From Trichomonas vaginalis G3 (Eukaryota; Parabasalia; Trichomonadida; Trichomonadidae), in NCBI RefSeq assembly GCF_026262505.1, contig NC_067207.1:29790082-29854081 (forward strand): DNA of 64,000 nucleotides, read 5' to 3'. How positions within the stretch are numbered: the first letter of the stretch is position 1; each line of letters starts with the position of its first letter. Shown here one piece after another: positions 10,778 through 21,253 of this stretch. A program made the position numbers and the translations under genes. Below the pieces are notes generated by a model. That model did no database searches and was not told the DNA's origin. It worked only from the letters and a program-made list of their open reading frames with translations.

Positions 10778-11836
10778 TAAGGGTTTCGTTTTGCGAAAAA
10801 AACGTACAATACGCAATTTCGCTAAAAAAAACATTTAGCTAGCAATTTCGACCTTTGACTCCACTCAAGACGTCACTTTTTTAATTTTGCGGTATCATAT
10901 TTTTGGAAAATCTTTATGAATATTATATAAAAAGTCTCTTTAATATCTATATTTCATATTTTTATCGATTTTTAAAGTTTTTGCGAAAAGTATTCAATTA
11001 TTTTTGCTATTTTGTCGGGTAAATGTCAGATTTGCGACATTTTCTGATATGATATTCAGATTCTACGTTGATAATAATGCTTATAGAACCCTCTTGCTAT
11101 TGTGTCAAAATTGCGAAACCGATAGCAAAAATATCTCGCAATATCAAAATTGAGATATTGAGTGAATTATGCATTATAGAGATTAAAAATCTGATTTGTG
11201 AAAACATCTCATCAGTTTCTAGCTAATTCAAAAATCTTTACTATCTTATTCGATTAAAATGAAAAGGGAATAGTTTCATTATGCTTTAAATGACAGCCTT
11301 ATAATATAATCATAGTTTTCGCTCAATATGCAGCATTTTTTTTCGAAATCTATGGTCAATATCCTAAATACTGATTGCTTTGCATTCATATCTCTTACAT
11401 TTTCTATACCCACATCACTATTCATTGCTATTCCTATCTTTTTCATTTTTGTTTGTTTCTCATAATTTCTCAAAAAACATGATAACTTGATATTTGTAAA
11501 TATCATACTTTATAACGTAAATAAGAACTTGACCTATTAAGAAAAGCAGTAATGAAAAGAAAATCTGAAATTCATAAAAATTACAAGTTTCTGATGACAA
11601 TTAGCTTAATTAAACCAGGTACAAGATTATATAATTGTATTTTCTATCCAATTATCCATATAATATCTTATCCAGAAAAAATAACTTGATCAATACCAAA
11701 TGATTTTTTAACTAGTAAATAAAGTATTTTCTTTACACACACATTGTATATCATAGTTTTTTATTTTTTTTTGGTTTCGCAAAATATCCAAAAATAAATA
11801 TGCTATAAAAGTGACAATTTTAGCAAAACGAAACCC
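10778..11836. mobile_element. MULE-like non-autonomous DNA transposon with 10-bp target duplication
   Basis: Terminal inverted repeats GGGTTTCGTTTTGC (10781-10794) and its complement (11823-11836) enclose about 1.06 kb. The flanks carry a 10-bp direct repeat, TTATTTGTAA, at 10768-10777 and 11837-11846. A 9-11-bp target duplication and ends starting with G are typical of Mutator-like elements. The left end has an extra TAA before the GGG. The interior is AT-rich with no credible coding frame, so it is a non-autonomous copy. AAAAGTGAC lies about 20 bases inside the right end, a motif also found near the ends of other elements in this window. Confidence 0.7.
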
Positions 11837-11926
11837 TTATTTGTAAAAATGTATGTATCACTATATATGTATCTAAAGATTCTGTTTATTTTCAGATAAT
11901 TTTGGTGATAAAATATCTGAAATTAA

Positions 11927-13344
11927 GGGTGCACCCGTATGTACATTTATTTGAGAGGAGTAGGTGACAAAAGTGCATACTCTTAAACAACCGTCGGATT
12001 TCCGGGTGAAATCGTGACACACTTTCATCTTTCGTAGGCAGTGGTGGTTGTTACAAAAGGTAACTTCGAATGTAGCGTGAAATCTGCAAAAAAAATTCTG
12101 AAATTTGAATGGAGAACACAAAAATTGAATAGTTTACGTCAATAAAAAAGAGAAAAATGAATGCAATGTGTCACGAACCTAGTACTTAGAGCAGCAATCA
12201 CGCTGTTTATCAGATTACACTACATGCATCTCTCACCTCAGTGAATGAGATCAACTATATGATAACTTTTTCCCCATTATATTCTTGTGGAAAAGTGACA
12301 AATAGCAACTTTGACCCTCTCTCTATTTGAGAGGAGGAGGATTACCCTCTCAATTTTGAGGGATTCGTTAGTTTATTTTCTCGATGAATATGCAATAAAA
12401 TTTGATTTTTACCTTATCAATATACTTCATATAATATACACATGTTCATGTAAAAACTTTTTCCCAAAATCCTCAGGAATTAAGGGATTTTTGAATTTTA
12501 AGAATTTTTTTCGAATTTTTTCGAAAAAAAAAATATTTTCAGAACAGCCTTAACGGCTAAGATTTAGGAACAATGTTAAGTATCAAAAAGAAAGGAGGTC
12601 TGATATAGACAACATATATCGTTGAAGGTTGAAAAAATCTCTAATATTTGAGCCCAAAATTTCAAATTTTAATTTTTTGAAAAAAGAGGCCACCCGTATG
12701 TACGTTTATTTGAGAGGAGGAGGATTATATTTTTGAAAGGGTGAAACATTATGAATATGTTAATTATATAATAATATGTATTATTATAAAAAAGAAAAAA
12801 TAAAGCACGTTAAAATTTTTCTTTCTTGATTTTTTACAAAATCTACTTAGAATTATGCAAAATATGACTAAATAATTATAAATTTCAAGTTAAATTTTAA
12901 TTTTGATAAATAATTTAAATTTCAAAATATCAAGTTCAGTTCGACTATGTATGTAGTAATTCCTCAATAAAGTGCCAAAACCCCATTAAAATATATGAAC
13001 ATTTTCAACATTTTAATGTTTTTATTTAAAAATTTGATGGAATATGAGCTTCAAACAATTATTATGTAAATAAAAATAATTAAATATATGTATTTATTCG
13101 TATTACAACCGTAGTAAGTCGATTCTTCCTTTCTTCTACTGAGATTTGAATTTGATTTCGAATTGTAAAGAGATTCAAAGGGAAAATACTAGCGGATAAA
13201 AACTACCTCCATGAAAGGGTCATAATGGAGTCAAGTTGTATTTTTTGATATTTTTTGCTTTTCGAGCCTAAATAGGTAGCCAAGATAATGCCTAAAAATA
13301 AGGTTCTAAATTCTGAAGTTTACATGATCCTCTCGTGTGCACCC
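11927..13344 (+). mobile_element. TTAA-flanked TIR element, copy A
   Basis: The ends read GGGTGCACCC on the left and the complement of GGGTGCACAC on the right, each directly bordered by TTAA (11923-11926 and 13345-13348). A TTAA target duplication suggests a piggyBac-like mechanism, though no transposase is present. Without its nested insertion the copy is about 1.04 kb. It is nearly identical, in inverted orientation, to the copy at 13539-16160; apart from insertions, the clearest difference is a short block near 13260-13290. The two copies are separated by about 190 bp and together make a large palindrome. A subterminal CACCCGTATGTAC block followed by TTTATTTGAGAGGAGG is repeated inside near 12690. 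Confidence 0.7.
11961..12323. mobile_element. Small insertion inside TTAA element copy A
   Basis: This 363-bp segment interrupts copy A; the equivalent point of copy B (near 16120, reverse strand) is uninterrupted. It is bordered by a 13-bp direct repeat TATTTGAGAGGAG (11948-11960 and 12324-12336), read as the target duplication. The ends are only weakly inverted (GGTGACAAAAGTGC versus GGGTCAAAGTTGC). It contains AAAAGTGACA near both ends. No coding frame is seen, so it is a short non-autonomous DNA element of uncertain family. Confidence 0.55.
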
Positions 13345-14428
13345 TTAAATATCGTAAATTCTGAATGTATTATATGAAATCACTATTCTCTTTAATATAT
13401 CAGATAATGTCAAAAATTGCTATTCAATTTTATTTATACTTTATACTAAAATTAATATAGAGATATTTTCGAATTTTAATTTTATCTTAAGTATAAGTTT
13501 TATATTAGGAATTTTTTTGTCTTATTTCCAATCATTAAGGGTGCACACGAGAGGATCATGTAAACTTCAGAATTTAGAACCTTATTTTTAGTATAAAGTA
13601 AAAAATATCAAAAAATACAACTTGAGTCCATTATGACCCTTTCATGGAGGTAGTTTTTATCCGCTAGTATTTTCCCTTTGAATCTCTTTACAATTCGAAA
13701 TCAAATTCAAATCTCAGTAGAAGAAAGGAAGAATCGACTTACTACGGTTGTAATACGAATAAATACATATATTTAATTATTTTTATTTACATAATAATTG
13801 TTTGAAGCTCATATTCCATCAAATTTTTAAATAAAAACATTAAAATGTTGAAAATGTTCATATATTTTAATGGGGTTTTGGCACTTTATTGAGGAATTAC
13901 TACATACATAGTCGAACTGAACTTGATATTTTGAAATTTAAATTATTTATCAAAATTAAAATTTAACTTGAAATTTATAATTATTTAGTCATATTTTGCA
14001 TAATTCTAAGTAGATTTTGTAAAAAATCAAGAAAGAAAAATTTTAACGTGCTTTATTTTTTCTTTTTTTATAATAATACATATTATTATATAATTAACAT
14101 ATTCATAATGTTTCACCCTTTCAAAAATATAATCCTCCTCCTCTCAAATAAACGTACATACGGGTGGCCTCTTTTTTCAAAAAATTAAAATTTGAAATTT
14201 TGGGCTCAAATATTAGAGATTTTTTCAACCTTCAACGATATATGTTGTCTATATCAGACCTCCTTTCTTTTTGATACTTAACATTGTTCCTAAATCTTAG
14301 CCGTTAAGGCTGTTCTGAAAATATTTTTTTTTTCGAAAAAATTCGAAAAAAATTCTTAAAATTCAAAAATCCCTTAATTCCTGAGGATTTTGGGAAAAAG
14401 TTTTTACATGAACATGTGTATATTATAT

Positions 14429-16024
14429 ATAGATCCGTATTTTTCCCAAGTGAGCGGGGTATCTCCAATCCCAGCCCTATCGTCCTCCCAGTGTCAGTTT
14501 TCAATATAAAATCCAAATTTTTTTTGAAAATAAAAATTTCGAGAAATTTTTCTGATTTTTTTTCTTTGATTTCAATAATTCAAAATAAATTTGGGAGTAA
14601 AAAGACACTATTTAATGAAATTCATATGAGTGAATGTGGATAAATACTCTCAAAACATACAATTTATCTATTTTTTCTTTATATTATCAACTAATTAGTG
14701 ATAATTTTTTTTGAATCAGATTTTTTTTTCATTAAAAACATAATATATAACACAACAATGATGCACACATACGTATCTACACATCAAAATATAAAGCTTG
14801 TTTTGGTCTGGGCATCCCAACCCAAAATTCTTTAAAAATTGAATAAAATTGAATACTTGGGGCTGGGATGCCCATCCCAAAACCGAATTGAATTTTTTGA
14901 ATTAAAGAATATATTTATGTATTTATAATATACATGTGATGTCTATAAAAAATACTAAATTCTAAAAAAAATTCAATTTATTCAAAACGTATACTAAGTG
15001 ATCACTTCATTAGTAGGATCAGCAATCCTACTAAATGGTGAGAACGCCACTAACTAAAAAAGGAGTCCTTGGAGCTCTTGATCTCTTGTCAGTAGAGTTC
15101 ATAATGAGGCATGGCATCTACTGATTAGAGATCAGAGCAATCCTACCTTACCTTCAGGAGCTACAAAGCTCCTAATCGTTACGAGAGGGAGTCTTGGAGC
15201 TCCTGAAGCTCATCAGCAGAGGCTATTTACCATTTGGGCCTCTTCTGATGAAAGATGCGAAACACGTCTACGAACCAGGAGCTTCAAAGCTTCTAATCCT
15301 TACTAAAGGGAGCTTTGGAGCTCCTGAGTCTCCATCAACAGAGTCCCAGATGGTAAATGTCCTTTGCTGATGAAAGATGCGAAACACATCTACGAACCAG
15401 GAGCTCCAAAGCTCCTAATCCTTACGAAAGGGAGCTTTGGAGCTCCTGAAACTCCTTTTACTATAAAATATGACAGTTTTCTTCTGAGGTTCTCATCAAA
15501 TCTAAGACTTCAGAAGAAAGCTGTCCTATCAATGTATACTTACACTCTCATGGACTACAAGTGTACAATTTTAAAGCAGAGATTATCCGAGGCCTCTCAT
15601 CAAATGAGGGACCTCGGATAATCTCTACCTTAAGTAGTCAAATAACTTTTCTCACTATTTAGGAACAAAAGAACAAGAGTTGGAGTACTTTAAGGCAAGA
15701 TTCTTCCGAAATCTCTCATCGAATGAGAGACTTCGGAAGGACCTTGCCAAATCCTTGAACGCCAATATCCTTGGAACTGAGCTAGAACCAGGGAGAAGTA
15801 GCATACTATAGAGCACGATGGTAATCTCGGAAATACTTATATCGCCCCAAGCACAATATTTAAGAAGTCTAACTCATATATACAAGAAGTCAGGCTGAAT
15901 AGATATTGTGCATATGGTTTGCAGAACTCTCATGATATTTAAAATTCATGTTATCCCAAAAAAGGTGACACTTTGGGTGTATCGTCCATCCCAGGGATGC
16001 AAAAATCACATCACCTTGGATCTA
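14429..16024. mobile_element. Hairpin-bearing MULE-like insertion in copy B
   Basis: Copy A shows the uninterrupted target, which fixes the limits. The insertion is bordered by a 10-bp direct repeat TATATTATAT (14419-14428 and 16025-16034), again the size expected for a Mutator-like element. The inverted ends are short (TAGATCC). The outer parts contain repeated GGGATG and GGGCATCCCA blocks, while the centre holds a dense array of hairpins. No real protein frame is seen; the 85-codon frame over the hairpins simply follows their repeats. Confidence 0.68.
15010..15748. repeat. Serial array of about ten long hairpins
   Basis: Stems include 15010-15019/15025-15034 (10 bp), 15072-15138, 15155-15205, 15210-15249, 15275-15328, 15397-15448 (17-bp perfect stem AGGAGCTCCAAAGCTCC with a 16-base loop), 15472-15525, 15577-15626 and 15692-15748. 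A 122-bp direct repeat (about 15245-15329 and 15367-15451) shows the array grew partly by duplication, but later stems have unrelated sequences, so hairpin structure is what is shared. Several loops contain TCATC or CATCAA. Confidence 0.75.
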
Positions 16025-16164
16025 TATATTATATGAAGTATATTGATAAGGTAAAAATCAAATTTTATTGCATATTCATCGAGAAAATAAACTAACGAAT
16101 CCCTCAAAATTGAGAGGGTAATCCTCCTCCTCTCAAATAAATGTACATACGGGTGCACCTTTAA

Positions 16165-16866
16165 TGCATTCAAAAATATATTTTCTCCAATTATTTCCTT
16201 TTTAATAAAATAAAGAAGTATTGTTTATACATAGCAATACTCTTCGATAGATTTCAAATACAACCTGTAATTGAATTAATTTTTTTTACATTTCGCTTAT
16301 GTTACATTAATTTAGTTCAATAATCTGGCAGTAATTGGTTAGTGCATTGTATTCCATTTAATAAATCTTGATTTCATTTTGTATCATGATTTTTCTTCAC
16401 AATTATACTCTTTATGTTCCATCTTGATATCAATTCTTTACTGGTTTTAAAACAAATCTGAATACTCTTACATTTTTTGATTGCGATCCAACGGGTAAAC
16501 CATCACTTGTTAGCAAGCAATCAGTATCATATGAATTTAGAAATGTTGTGAAGGATCCTATAGAGTAAATTAATTGATATTTATCCATATTATATATAAA
16601 TTGTTTGTTATTTGTTTGTTATTTTCTATTCTATCAAAGATATTTGAATCTTGAGGAATAGTGTCGGCCTTTTATCAAGTGAGATATATATCCTAGATAA
16701 TATGTTTCAAAGAAATTCCAAGAAATAAGTATGTACAGATAAAAACATGCAAATTAGTAGTTTTGTTGAACTATCATTTTGAATGATATTCAACATCTCC
16801 ACCCAGTTTAATATGTCATTTTTTATTTTCTATTTCTATTGCTTCTAGATCTATTTTATCATATCA
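16165..16866. other. Upstream region of the tryptophan-rich gene
   Basis: AT-rich spacer without recognised genes or repeats. The next gene's ATG is directly preceded by TCA (ATATCAATG), which fits a trichomonad initiator very close to the start codon. Confidence 0.35.
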
Positions 16867-18852
16867 ATGAAACCAAATGGAAACGAGCTGGTAACTTATA
16901 ATAGTATGAAGCAGAAACTAGCAAGGCAAAAACAACTAAAAATTTCATGGAATAATCTCGTTAACTCAGCGATCAAGAAAAAACGAATTACAGTTCTTTC
17001 TTGTGCAATTAATATATTACAATTAACAGATATGGTTAAAGAAAAACGTCTTAAAACGTATTTTGAAATCTGGATTCAGAGAAAAAATACTGAATCCAAT
17101 CAGAGAAAATGGAGTCATGTATTCAAATTACTAAAGCGCAAATCTATTTTAGAAGAAATACAGAAAATCCAAGTAGAAAATGAAGAGAATGCAAAAAGAA
17201 TAGCAATTAAAACAAAGAATGTATGGATTAGCATGACAAAGAAGTTGCAGTACAAAGAATTCTCATATAAAATACTAAAAGCAAATAAAAATCTAAGAGT
17301 TGCATGGCGTTTACATCAATATCGATCTAAATGGCTAGTCTTAATAAGAAAAGTTGTTAATATACACAAATGTAAGCAGTTTGGTGCATTTAGAAATTGG
17401 TATTTAATAGGTAAGAGAATTTTAACTGATATTGAGGTTTCGAAGAAGAACCACAACTTCAAAATAGCCAAATTGACAGATAAATGGTTTCACTTTTCCA
17501 ATCTTCTAAAAATAAGATCAATTAATAAAAATTATAATAATTTAGTTGGAAGAGAGAAATGGAACAAGATTACTCAAAAATATTTGAAGCAGAATAAGTC
17601 TAATAACTTTCATCGCTCAATGTATCAATATCATTGGATTAAACTTTCGACTCAGAATTTGCAGAAAAATACGATTCAAAGCGCTTTGCAGTTATATCGA
17701 AGTGATATGCAACAGAATGGAACAATGTGGCTGCCGTTACCTCAAGTATATAAGCTTTGCTGTACAAAATGTTTACTTTATAAGAAATCTGAATTAAATA
17801 TCTCTCAAGACGTCCAAAAGAAGAACTCACTCCATGTAAAGTGGATTAGATGGTCATGTAAGCTGAAATGGATCACAAACTATGAACAGCTTCAATATGC
17901 TCAACAAAGATTTCAAGAAAAAGATGATATTATGAAGAGATTGCAGCATAGGAAGCTAAATGCTCCTCATAAGAGTCCAATCCAGCCGAAAATTAGGACT
18001 TTTCTTAAAGTTTCTGAACCAAATCATCAAATGACAAAAAATCAACCGGTAAATAGTTTAAATTATGTTAAAAATGCTTCTCTAATAATTGAAAGCAAAC
18101 CTACACCTCAACTTGATATTCATTTGGAAAATATCGAAATTCCAAATAATGAAAACAGTTTTCATGACATTTCTACACAGAATAAATACCCTGATATGAG
18201 TAATACCAGTACTCAAAAATCAGCTATTCAAGACCTCTCAACTAATGATGTTTCCATTCAAATGACTCATCCTGATCTACAGACAGCATCAATTCAAAAA
18301 GATGACACAGGACAAAACTTAAATGAAACTTCTCAAGGAAGTAGTGAAATCTATGAACCAAGGACAACACCAACGATAATCAACATTTACAATTATCCGT
18401 TGCCTTCGTCAGGAAGGAGACCACCAAGACAAAGAAATACTTCTGTGGGAAAGTCTGTTATTATTAATCAATTTGACGAAAATGATTTTGAAGAAGAATC
18501 ACAAAGTGAAATTCAACCAAATTTTACAGTTGATGAAGTTCAAACTCCTTTGGCAATGTTTCCTCCTGTTGTTTCTGAGAAAGGAAAGACTGAAAATGCT
18601 TCTCCAATTCCAACTTATGCTCCTGTTTCTCCTAAAAGAAATATGTCTACAAGCTATTCATACACTGCAAATACAACCGATTGGTTGTTTGAATCTCAAT
18701 ATTCAGAGTTGAATAATTCCTACAACACTAGTTTTCAAAACATAGATAACATTGAAGAAGCAATAAATGAAACAACTCAAGAAATTAGCACAAAGATATC
18801 ATTAATTGGCTGTGACTTCCAAGTATATTTTATTTTTGTTTTTTATGTATAA
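16867..18852 (+). CDS. Trp-rich helical protein with Sfi1-like repeats
   Basis: A 661-residue protein. The first 370 residues are basic, helical and contain Trp/Phe residues spaced at roughly 20-35 residues in contexts such as YFEIWIQRK, WRLHQYRSKW, FRNWYLIGK, DKWFHFSNLL, KWNKI, YHWIKLS and WIRWSCKLKW. This spacing resembles the centrin-binding repeats of Sfi1, which build long filaments at basal bodies and centrosomes. That role would suit a flagellate, but it is inferred from spacing only. The C-terminal half is disordered (Ser, Thr, Asn, Pro) with a T-P-T-I-I-N-I-Y-N-Y stretch and an R-P-P-R-Q-R basic patch. It ends in an unusual hydrophobic run (FQVYFIFVFYV), perhaps because the frame reads into former 3' sequence. 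Confidence 0.7.
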   Translation: MKPNGNELVTYNSMKQKLARQKQLKISWNNLVNSAIKKKRITVLSCAINILQLTDMVKEKRLKTYFEIWIQRKNTESNQRKWSHVFKLLKRKSILEEIQKIQVENEENAKRIAIKTKNVWISMTKKLQYKEFSYKILKANKNLRVAWRLHQYRSKWLVLIRKVVNIHKCKQFGAFRNWYLIGKRILTDIEVSKKNHNFKIAKLTDKWFHFSNLLKIRSINKNYNNLVGREKWNKITQKYLKQNKSNNFHRSMYQYHWIKLSTQNLQKNTIQSALQLYRSDMQQNGTMWLPLPQVYKLCCTKCLLYKKSELNISQDVQKKNSLHVKWIRWSCKLKWITNYEQLQYAQQRFQEKDDIMKRLQHRKLNAPHKSPIQPKIRTFLKVSEPNHQMTKNQPVNSLNYVKNASLIIESKPTPQLDIHLENIEIPNNENSFHDISTQNKYPDMSNTSTQKSAIQDLSTNDVSIQMTHPDLQTASIQKDDTGQNLNETSQGSSEIYEPRTTPTIINIYNYPLPSSGRRPPRQRNTSVGKSVIINQFDENDFEEESQSEIQPNFTVDEVQTPLAMFPPVVSEKGKTENASPIPTYAPVSPKRNMSTSYSYTANTTDWLFESQYSELNNSYNTSFQNIDNIEEAINETTQEISTKISLIGCDFQVYFIFVFYV

Positions 18853-18975
18853 AGATACATGTATTTTTTTTAAAAAAAAATACAACCAGAATTAATAAAA
18901 CACTTCTCTGAGCAGATTTTATGAGGAACTGATGCAAACTTTTGAAGGTATCCTTTAAATGAATTGCAATGAAAA

Positions 18976-19037
18976 GAGCGACGAATGGACTCGAACCAGC
19001 AACATTAAGATGCTTGCATTGCACGAATTCTCCATCA
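18976..19037 (-). other. tRNA-like remnant (weak)
   Basis: On the minus strand the sequence contains GGTTCGAGTCC, a perfect B-box/T-arm consensus. A CTTAA anticodon-loop-like segment lies about 14 bases before it, and an A-box-like TGGAGAATTCG further upstream. The T-stem and acceptor stem do not close properly, so this is at best a decayed or truncated tRNA (possibly Lys-CTT) or a tRNA-derived repeat. Confidence 0.25.
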
Positions 19038-19082
19038 TGTAAATTTTGATGTCACTTTTGCGGCCGATAATCTGACACCCCT

Positions 19083-19504
19083 TTTGTAAACCATAATTTT
19101 TGACATTTTATTTTTTAATGGTCTGCATTATTCCCTTAAGACTTTCCAGGAGCTCCATAGCTCCCAATCCTATGAAAGGGAGCCATGGAGTTCCTGAAGC
19201 CCTATCAGCAGAGGCCCTTTCCCATTTGTTCGCTTTAGGAGCTCCATGGCTTCCATTTTTAGGATTGCGACCTTTTAAGCTCCTTTGTTCCTCCTTCCAG
19301 ATGCAACTATCAACAATTCATTCTACTGATTCAAAAATAATCCGTAGAAAGAATTGTTAATGGTTGCATCTGTTAAAATTCTTTGGGGTATTCCCTCTCG
19401 GAGGCCTCGGGTCCTGAAGTATTACACCAGGGCCCCAAGTTTCTCTTGGAAGGAATCTCATATGAGTTTACATTGTCAAAAATAATAATTTGACGGTTTA
19501 CAAA
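19083..19504. mobile_element. Short hairpin-bearing inverted-repeat element
   Basis: Inverted ends TTTTGTAAACC...TTTTTGACA (19083-19106) and TGTCAAAAAT...GGTTTACAAAA (19473-19504) enclose a set of hairpins. One has stems around GGAGCTCCATAGCTCCC / GGGAGCCATGGAGTTCC (19140-19195), close in sequence to the hairpins at 15155-15448. Another (19299-19371) has 33-base arms with about four mismatches and starts AGATGCAAC. A G/C-rich one follows near 19381-19440. No target duplication could be fixed, and there is no coding frame. The limits are approximate. Confidence 0.5.
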
Positions 19505-19804
19505 AATTTACATAGCTCACTTTTGTTACCTACTCTTCTCCAAATTTGTGAATCAGAATTTTAATTCAGCCATGATATAAATGTATTGGTTTAATTATGA
19601 TATAAGGTAGATTCTCATCTATAAAGATCCATTAAATACCTTTTTATTTCGAAAATAATTTCAAATATTCAACCCATTATAATCGTCAATTAATGAAAAA
19701 AAATCCTATGAAAAATAGTTTGGAAATAAGAATATTGTTAGTTTTATTATAATTATACGATTGGATTAGATTATATTACTTGTAGAGATGCGTTTCCCCA
19801 AATT

Positions 19805-21253
19805 TTATTGGATAGCTTCTTGATTAGCTCCAATAGAGATAAGATATTGAACAACTTCAAGACGGCCATTAGCTGATGCACAAATGAGTGGAGTATATAC
19901 ATCATTATTCTTTGCTTCTTTATCAGCTCCAACTGAAATAAGATATTTGACAACTTCAAGACGGCCATTAGCTGATGCACAAATGAGTGGAGTATATACA
20001 TCATTATTCTTTGCTTCTTTATTAGCTCCAACAGAGATAAGATATTGAACAACCTCAAGTTTACCAGTTTCTGATGCACAAATGAGTGGAGTATTTCCCC
20101 ATTTATTCTTTGCTTCTTTATCAGCTCCTTTAGAGATAAGATATTGAACAACTTCAAGACGGCCATTAGCTGATGCACAAATGAGTGGAGTATATACATC
20201 ATTATTCTTTGCTTCTTTATTAGCTCCAACAGAGATAAGATATTGAACAACTTCAAGATGGCCAAAATATGATGCACAAATGAGTGGAGTATTTCCCCAT
20301 TTATTCTTTGCTTCTTTATCAGCTCCAACTGAAATAAGATATTTGACAACTTCAAGACGGCCATTAGCTGATGCACAAATGAGTGGAGTATATACATCAT
20401 TATTCTTTGCTTCTTTATTAGCTCCAACAGAGATAAGATATTGAACAACTTCAAGATGGCCAAAATATGATGCACAAATGAGTGGAGTATTCCCATCTTT
20501 ATTCTTTGTTTCTTTATCAGCTCCTTTAGAGATAAGATATTGAACAACTTCAAGATGGCCTCCTATTGAGGCATAGATTAGTGGACAGCATTTATGATCA
20601 TCCTCAGTATCTACATGACAACCATTTTCTATGAGTGATTTAACAAGGTTGAGATTTCCTTTCTCGCATGCTATATGAAGTATATTTCTTTCATTTCCAA
20701 GCACTCTGTTTTTAAAAGGTACCCTTTCCGTAAGTTCACTTATACAAGCTTTTGAAATCATTTTTTGATTTCCTTGAGATGAAAGCTCTTCAAAGAAATT
20801 GTAGATGCATTTAATATCATCAGATTGCCTAAGTTCGTGAATTTTTGATAGAATTTCTTTTTCATTGTATTCTTTAATTGATTTGGGATTAGAATTTTGG
20901 ATTTGCTTAGCCGAAGTAGGCAATATTTTTTCCAATTGTATTAAAAGGTCAATCGCTCCATCAAGTATTCTCATTTTCATGAATTCTCCGACTGATTTAA
21001 GAAGTTCAATGACATCTCCAAGGTTTTGTGTCGTAACATTTGCATTTCGAGTGAATAAATATAGTTTGTTTGCATTGACTGTAGAATGAGCTTGTTTCAG
21101 CATCTTAGTGTAGTCATTTGTTGACAAAGTTGCGAATTTCATGATCTGATTGATGTCTTCGACTTCGAATGTAGTAAATAACCTATTGTCATCAAGGTAA
21201 TCTTCGATGTGAGACCCAATGTATTCAAAATTAAGTTGAAGTTCTATACTCAT
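19805..21253 (-). CDS. Ankyrin repeat protein
   Basis: A 482-residue protein with a 200-residue helical N-terminal region, of the kind that precedes ankyrins in large trichomonad families, followed by nine ankyrin repeats. Repeats 3-9 are almost identical 99-bp units. Two unit types are intermixed: NDVYTPLICASANGRLEVV and K(W/D)GNTPLICAS(Y/E)xGxLEVV. Ankyrins bind protein partners; none is suggested here. The last unit ends GANQEAIQ. Downstream, in another frame, comes a sequence resembling the next unit (WGN...), so the array appears to have lost its original C-terminal end through a frame change near 19800. The near-identity of the units points to recent unequal exchange. Confidence 0.85.
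   Translation of the reverse strand: MSIELQLNFEYIGSHIEDYLDDNRLFTTFEVEDINQIMKFATLSTNDYTKMLKQAHSTVNANKLYLFTRNANVTTQNLGDVIELLKSVGEFMKMRILDGAIDLLIQLEKILPTSAKQIQNSNPKSIKEYNEKEILSKIHELRQSDDIKCIYNFFEELSSQGNQKMISKACISELTERVPFKNRVLGNERNILHIACEKGNLNLVKSLIENGCHVDTEDDHKCCPLIYASIGGHLEVVQYLISKGADKETKNKDGNTPLICASYFGHLEVVQYLISVGANKEAKNNDVYTPLICASANGRLEVVKYLISVGADKEAKNKWGNTPLICASYFGHLEVVQYLISVGANKEAKNNDVYTPLICASANGRLEVVQYLISKGADKEAKNKWGNTPLICASETGKLEVVQYLISVGANKEAKNNDVYTPLICASANGRLEVVKYLISVGADKEAKNNDVYTPLICASANGRLEVVQYLISIGANQEAIQ

Larger units (their letters stand above)
13539..16160 (-). mobile_element. TTAA-flanked TIR element, copy B (inverted)
   Basis: This is the second copy of the same element, reversed, bordered by TTAA at 13535-13538 and 16161-16164. 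The right terminus differs from the left by one base (AGGTGCAC instead of GGGTGCAC). It is split by a 1.6-kb hairpin-bearing insertion. The uninterrupted arms match copy A closely along some 1 kb, apart from a block where copy B reads TATAAAGTA and copy A has a longer unrelated stretch. No host coding frame is present. Confidence 0.7.

Noticed and set aside
11279-11506. 75-codon minus-strand frame inside the MULE-like element
   Set aside because: No transposase motif and AT-rich composition; treated as chance.
15364-15621. 85-codon frame with GAPKLLILTKGSFGAPE-like sequence
   Set aside because: It is generated by the AGGAGCTCC hairpin repeats and has no independent support as a protein.
19771-20553. 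260-codon frame overlapping the ankyrin gene on the same strand
   Set aside because: It is the ankyrin repeat DNA read in another frame; the repeat period (99 bp, a multiple of three) keeps it open.
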